Origin: Mangifera indica
Lineage: Eukaryota > Streptophyta > Magnoliopsida > Sapindales > Anacardiaceae
Assembly: GCF_011075055.1 (NCBI RefSeq)
Contig: NC_058145.1
Location: forward strand, 18,155,261 to 18,219,260
Reading direction: 5' to 3'
Length of the DNA: 64,000 nt
A program made the position numbers and the translations under genes. The notes under the pieces were generated by a model that did not search any database, was not told the DNA's origin, and saw nothing but the letters and a program-made list of their open reading frames with translations. Below are positions 60,401 to 64,000 of this stretch, piece by piece. The stretch's first letter is position 1, and every line of letters starts with the position of its first letter.

Positions 60401-61400
60401 TGAGGATGAGATTAGAATGGGCTAGGGCTAGGGCTAGGGCTAGGGCTTGGAATGGAATGAAAATAGGAATAGGCTTGGGTTGGAATAGTAATGAGATTAG
60501 AATGGGCTTGGGCTAGGGCTTGCCATGGAATGGGAATGGGAAGGGGAATGAGAATGGGCTTGGGAAGAAGTGTGAAGAGGAATGGGAATGGGCTTGGGAA
60601 TGGCCTTCTGTAGGAATAGGTTCGAATTGGAATAGGAATGAGATTGGAATGGTCTTGGTGTTGGGCTTGGGCTTGGGGGTGGGATTCGGAAAGGTCTTGG
60701 TGTTGGGCTTGGGTTTGAGATGGGATTTGAAAAGGGCTTGCTTTAGGAATGGGCTAGGGTAAAAGCTAAGGCTTGGGATGGAATGGAAATTGGGAGTGAG
60801 AATGAGCTAGGGCTTGGGATTGGAACTCGAATGGGCTTGGGTTGGAATAAGAATGAGATTGGAATGTGAATGGGCTTGGGTTGGGCTTAGAATGAAAGTG
60901 GGTTTGGACTAGGAATTGGAGTAGGATTGGGCTTGGAAAGGGAGTATGCCTTGGTTGGAATGGGAATGAGAATGAGCTTGGAATGGAATATGCCGGTCTG
61001 CGTTGTGATATGAATGGGCTTTGAATGGGAAAGAGATTGGAATGGAAATGGGCTAGGATAAAGGGCTTCAATGATAAAGGGCTGAAATAAAGGGTTTGGT
61101 ATGGGAGTGGGCCTAATTAAAGGGCTTGAATGTAGAGGGCTAGAATAATATTGGCTGGAATAAAGAGCTTGAATGGTGGCGGGGCAGAATATAAAGGGTC
61201 TAAAAAATGTCCTGGAATAGATATAGGATAGGATAATAATGGGCTAGATTGGAAATAGGCCTCGAATGGGAACGAGAATGGAATGGGAATGAGAGTGAGA
61301 ATGGGATCGGGCATAAAAATGAAAATGGGTTTAGAAGAAAATGGGAATGGGCTACAAAAGTGAAAGGGTGGGTTGAAATAAAACAACCTGGAATATGTAA
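60401..61400. repeat. G/A-rich minisatellite of GGAATGGGCTTGGG type
   Basis: About 1 kb of degenerate short units (GGGAATGGGCTTGGG, GGGCTAGGGCTTGG, GAATGAGATTGG). The plus strand is strongly purine-biased with few C. Minus-strand open frames (60766-61071, 61117-61386) and plus-strand 60520-60762 read as Phe/Pro/Ser- or Gly-rich strings without domain and are products of the repeat. Confidence 0.85.
60419..60447 (+). repeat. GGGCTA array, G-quadruplex candidate
   Basis: Five GGG runs separated by CTA, then CTTGG. The spacing fits an intramolecular G-quadruplex on the plus strand and differs from the plant telomere unit only in the loop. Confidence 0.75.
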
Positions 61401-62269
61401 ATGTTAGAATAAGAATGGGCTGGAATAGTCATTACTAGTATTCTAATTCATATGCAATTTCAACTGAGTTTACCATTCCAGCTAGTTCTACACTGTTTCA
61501 ACATTTGTGCCTTTTTTATTACTGTTCTTATTCTTGCAACATTTCTACAAAATCAAACATAGCTATAATTACACAAGGTAGTAATAAAAAAAATCCACAA
61601 CTATTCCAAAAAAAAAAAAGTTATCATCAATCCCTAATGATTTCCCATCAAAACAACTAATCATTTCCCTAATATCTAACAAAACATACATTACTAAACA
61701 ACAATAAAAAAAATAAGTGGTATGCGCATATTACAACAACATAGCATGATAAAAGTAAACACATCAAACCCTAACCCAAATTTGGCAAATGATACATAAA
61801 CCACACAATAATGGAGAATTTACATTGAGTGATGATATACTTTAACTATTTGTCCCACTCTGTCATGTTCTCTGAATGTTGAAAATATCAAGCAAGGGAA
61901 TATTAATTCAAACACCAAAACCAAACACAAAATAAATCATGCAAATATATAAATAAAAGAGCATAAGAAAAGAAAAGATAACATCTTTGCTCATAATATT
62001 AAATCCCTAAACCATTAATTTACGTAAGAAGTGTACTGAAACCCATCAAGTAAGCAATTCTTGCTCCATCTCCATCAATTGCTACAACCAGGTTTCTACC
62101 AATAATAGAAGAAATGATTAGTTGGTGGTCATAAACAATGGACAACAAAAACGTAGATAATGCAATGGCAGTAATAAATGACTAATAATGCAACTGACAA
62201 TATTTTCAAAACATACGGGTTTAAAATTCCTCTAGAATTGGAAATGAAAATAAAATTCCTTCAAAACAT
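61401..62269. other. AT-rich spacer, nothing recognised
   Basis: No gene, RNA or transposon end recognised. Leads into the telomere-type tract. Confidence 0.4.
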
Positions 62270-62400
62270 AGGGTTTAGGGTTTAGGGTTTAGGGTTTAGA
62301 GTTTAGGGTTTAGGGTGTAGGGTTTAGGGTTTGGGGTTTAGGGTGTAGGGTTTAGGGTTTAGGGTTTAGAGTTTAGGGTTTAGGCAGGGTTTAGGGTTAG
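62270..62400 (+). repeat. Interstitial telomeric repeat (TTTAGGG)n
   Basis: About 130 bp of TTTAGGG units, with a few variants (TTTAGAG, TGTAGGG, TTTGGGG, one GGCAGGG break). This is the common plant telomere unit in G-rich orientation on the plus strand. It directly precedes the GC-rich leader of a LINE. Confidence 0.95.
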
Positions 62401-64000
62401 AGGGAGAAAAAAACAGCCTTGGAAACGCTCTGAACTTGGCCTGAACTATTCTCCGTCGGCTGGCGTTTCGTCGGCCGTTGGGCGCCGTGCGTCGGCATCA
62501 CTGTTCCGTCCATATTCCACCGGAGATCTTTCGTTTTGCTGCTGCTGATTTTCTTCCCAATTTTCGCCATTCTCAGCCCGACTATACAGACTAGCTTGCT
62601 GTCCAACGCGTCCCATTCCGTTGCTCCAGGTTTGCGTCTGCGTCCTTCACTGTTTCGTTTCCGAAGTGCAACGTCGTCTTCTGCGTTGATCATCTTTGGG
62701 TTTGGTTTATTTAATTGTTGAGCTCTGCTGGAATTTTATTTTGCTGGAATTATTTGGTGAGGAAGCTGGTTTTACGGAATTTGGGTGTCATCTGGATTGT
62801 TTGGTGACTGGTTTTGCTTCCTGCTTGCTGCTTGCTGTGCGGGGTTTGCATCTTTGCACTCCACTTGCTTGTTGTTGGTGCTTCAGTGGCATGCGCTCCA
62901 GGTGCTTGACATATTGCCAAGGCCACTAGCTCGTCCATTCTTGCCCAGCCAGACTTGCGCGCAAGCTGCCTCACACCAAAGACTGCCACCTGCCAACCAT
63001 CCCTACTTGACAGCCTGCTGCACCAAACTTTTCAGCCACCTACAAGCACATAATATCAGCCATCTTTGCCACCGAATTCCCCACTCCACAGCCTTCTGCT
63101 CTCCATTTTAAGGCCACCTGCATTCTCACAATCCAAGCCATCAAAACAGCAATCTTGCCACCAACCTAAGCAACCAATACCACACCTTCTCTACTCATTA
63201 TTTCCATATGTCAACCCCAAAGCCATCCTCCTCCAAATTAGCCAACCAGGCCACTGCACCCACCACCAAACCAGCCCATGCACCACCCACTTCTGCAGCC
63301 TCTGTACCCACTACAAAACCAAACCATGCAACACCCTCTCAGGCAGCCGCTGCCCTCATCTCTCAACCGCCGCGTCAGCCACCTCAAGGCCCATCTTGGG
63401 CCGATAAAATTCGGGTTACAAGTTCGACAACCCGGTTTTCTCTTGAGCAAGTTGATTGTGTTATCAAGGGTGATGAGCCCAATTTAGTAATCACAGATGA
63501 CGTTATAAATGAAAAAGCCACCCAGTGGACGAGATGCATTGTTGATTTCTTCCCAGGATATGTCATGCCTTATCAAGCTGTTAGATCTATAGCTATGCGT
63601 GCATGGAAGATGTATGGCTTAGAACATGTCATGTCCTCAGATGGGTTTGTGGTATTCAGGTTCAAGGATGAAGAAGGACTTCACCGAGTTCTTGAGGAGG
63701 GTCCCTGGATGTTTGGAGGAAAACATATTATTTTGTAGCAATGGCATGCCCACACCTCTTTCGATATGGACAAAATTTCTAAGTTACCAGTGTGGGTTCG
63801 ATTTCATGGGGTACCCCTACCATTATGGACTCAAAAAGGACTCAGCATGGTCTCAAGTATGGTGGGCCGACCGCTATCTTGTGATAAGCAGACATATGAG
63901 TGTACCCGTCTTTCCTATGCTCGTGTTTGTGTTGAAATTGATGCAAAGTCACTTCCTTTACACAATTTCAATATAACTTGCAGCTTATCTCCGAACCCTA
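62401..64000 (+). mobile_element. L1-type LINE, 5' part, running off the window
   Basis: About 800 bp of GC-richer leader followed by an ORF1 typical of plant L1 elements. The 5' end is placed where the telomere tract stops. The window ends inside ORF1, so ORF2 (endonuclease and RT), tail and target duplication cannot be seen. Confidence 0.7.
63208..64000 (+). pseudogene. LINE ORF1 (DUF4283-type), in-frame stop, partial
   Basis: From ATG 63208 there is an Ala/Pro/Ser/Thr-rich head (about 60 residues), then PSWADKIRVTS and the DUF4283 region (RCIVDFFPGYVMPYQAVR, FVVFRFKDEEGLHRVLEEGPWMFGGKHI), and after a TAG at 63736-63738 the same frame goes on with LPVWVRFHGVPLPLW and CVEIDA to the window end. 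DUF4283 proteins are RNA-binding ORF1 products of plant LINEs. The in-frame stop suggests an inactive copy, unless it is a sequencing error. Confidence 0.8.

Noticed and set aside
60520..61386. Gly/Trp-rich and Pro/Phe/Ser-rich ORFs in the G-rich tract
   Set aside because: Frames kept open by a minisatellite that lacks stop-rich triplets; no domain, no start context.

Overview
The window is nuclear DNA of a flowering plant, almost certainly a eudicot. It has spliced genes with GT-AG introns, TTTAGGG telomere-type repeats, plant LTR retrotransposons with an initiator-tRNA-Met primer site, and five plant genes whose order I recognise. I cannot name the species. All product names come from protein motifs and family knowledge; no database was searched.

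Genes, left to right: a CIR1-type nuclear zinc-knuckle/RS-rich protein (minus, 4810-9431, 7 exons); an ABCG14-type half-size ABC transporter (minus, 13887-16733, 5 exons); a decayed but intron-bearing copy of COG6, the Golgi tethering complex subunit (plus, 27933-32678); a WAT1/EamA-type transporter (plus, 33218-36833, 7 exons); an APY7-type apyrase (plus, 38231-41188, 2 exons); and the carotenoid cleavage dioxygenase CCD4 (minus, 42345-44165, no intron). From memory, ABCG14 and COG6 are neighbours in Arabidopsis (At1g31770/At1g31780), as are CCD4, APY7 and a WAT1-like gene (At4g19170/At4g19180/At4g19185). The window joins the two blocks. The genes do not form one pathway.

The rest is mostly transposon-derived. 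1-4560: an old Ty3/gypsy gag-pol split by a solo LTR. The CIR1 intron 5: a small LTR pair with PBS and PPT (TRIM-like). 9811-12065, 22152-24176 and 48674-54743: five members of one foldback family, with ends near GGSMAAARGACTATTTCCCACCC, arms of several hundred bp and 9-bp target duplications (four perfect, one 8/9), so Mutator-like. One carries a hAT-like insertion; another carries a Ty1/copia element with two identical 249-bp LTRs and five in-frame stops. 57333-59673: a second solo LTR, same family as the first, opposite orientation, perfect 5-bp TSD. The right end has a G-rich minisatellite, an interstitial telomeric tract and the 5' part of an L1-type LINE running off the window.

The most unusual items are the foldback Mutator-like family with private palindromic cores, the copia copy that looks both young (LTRs) and dead (five stops in an otherwise unbroken frame), and the COG6 pseudogene whose first-exon fragment was tandemly duplicated together with adjoining repeat DNA. 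No CRISPR, tRNA or rRNA gene was recognised.
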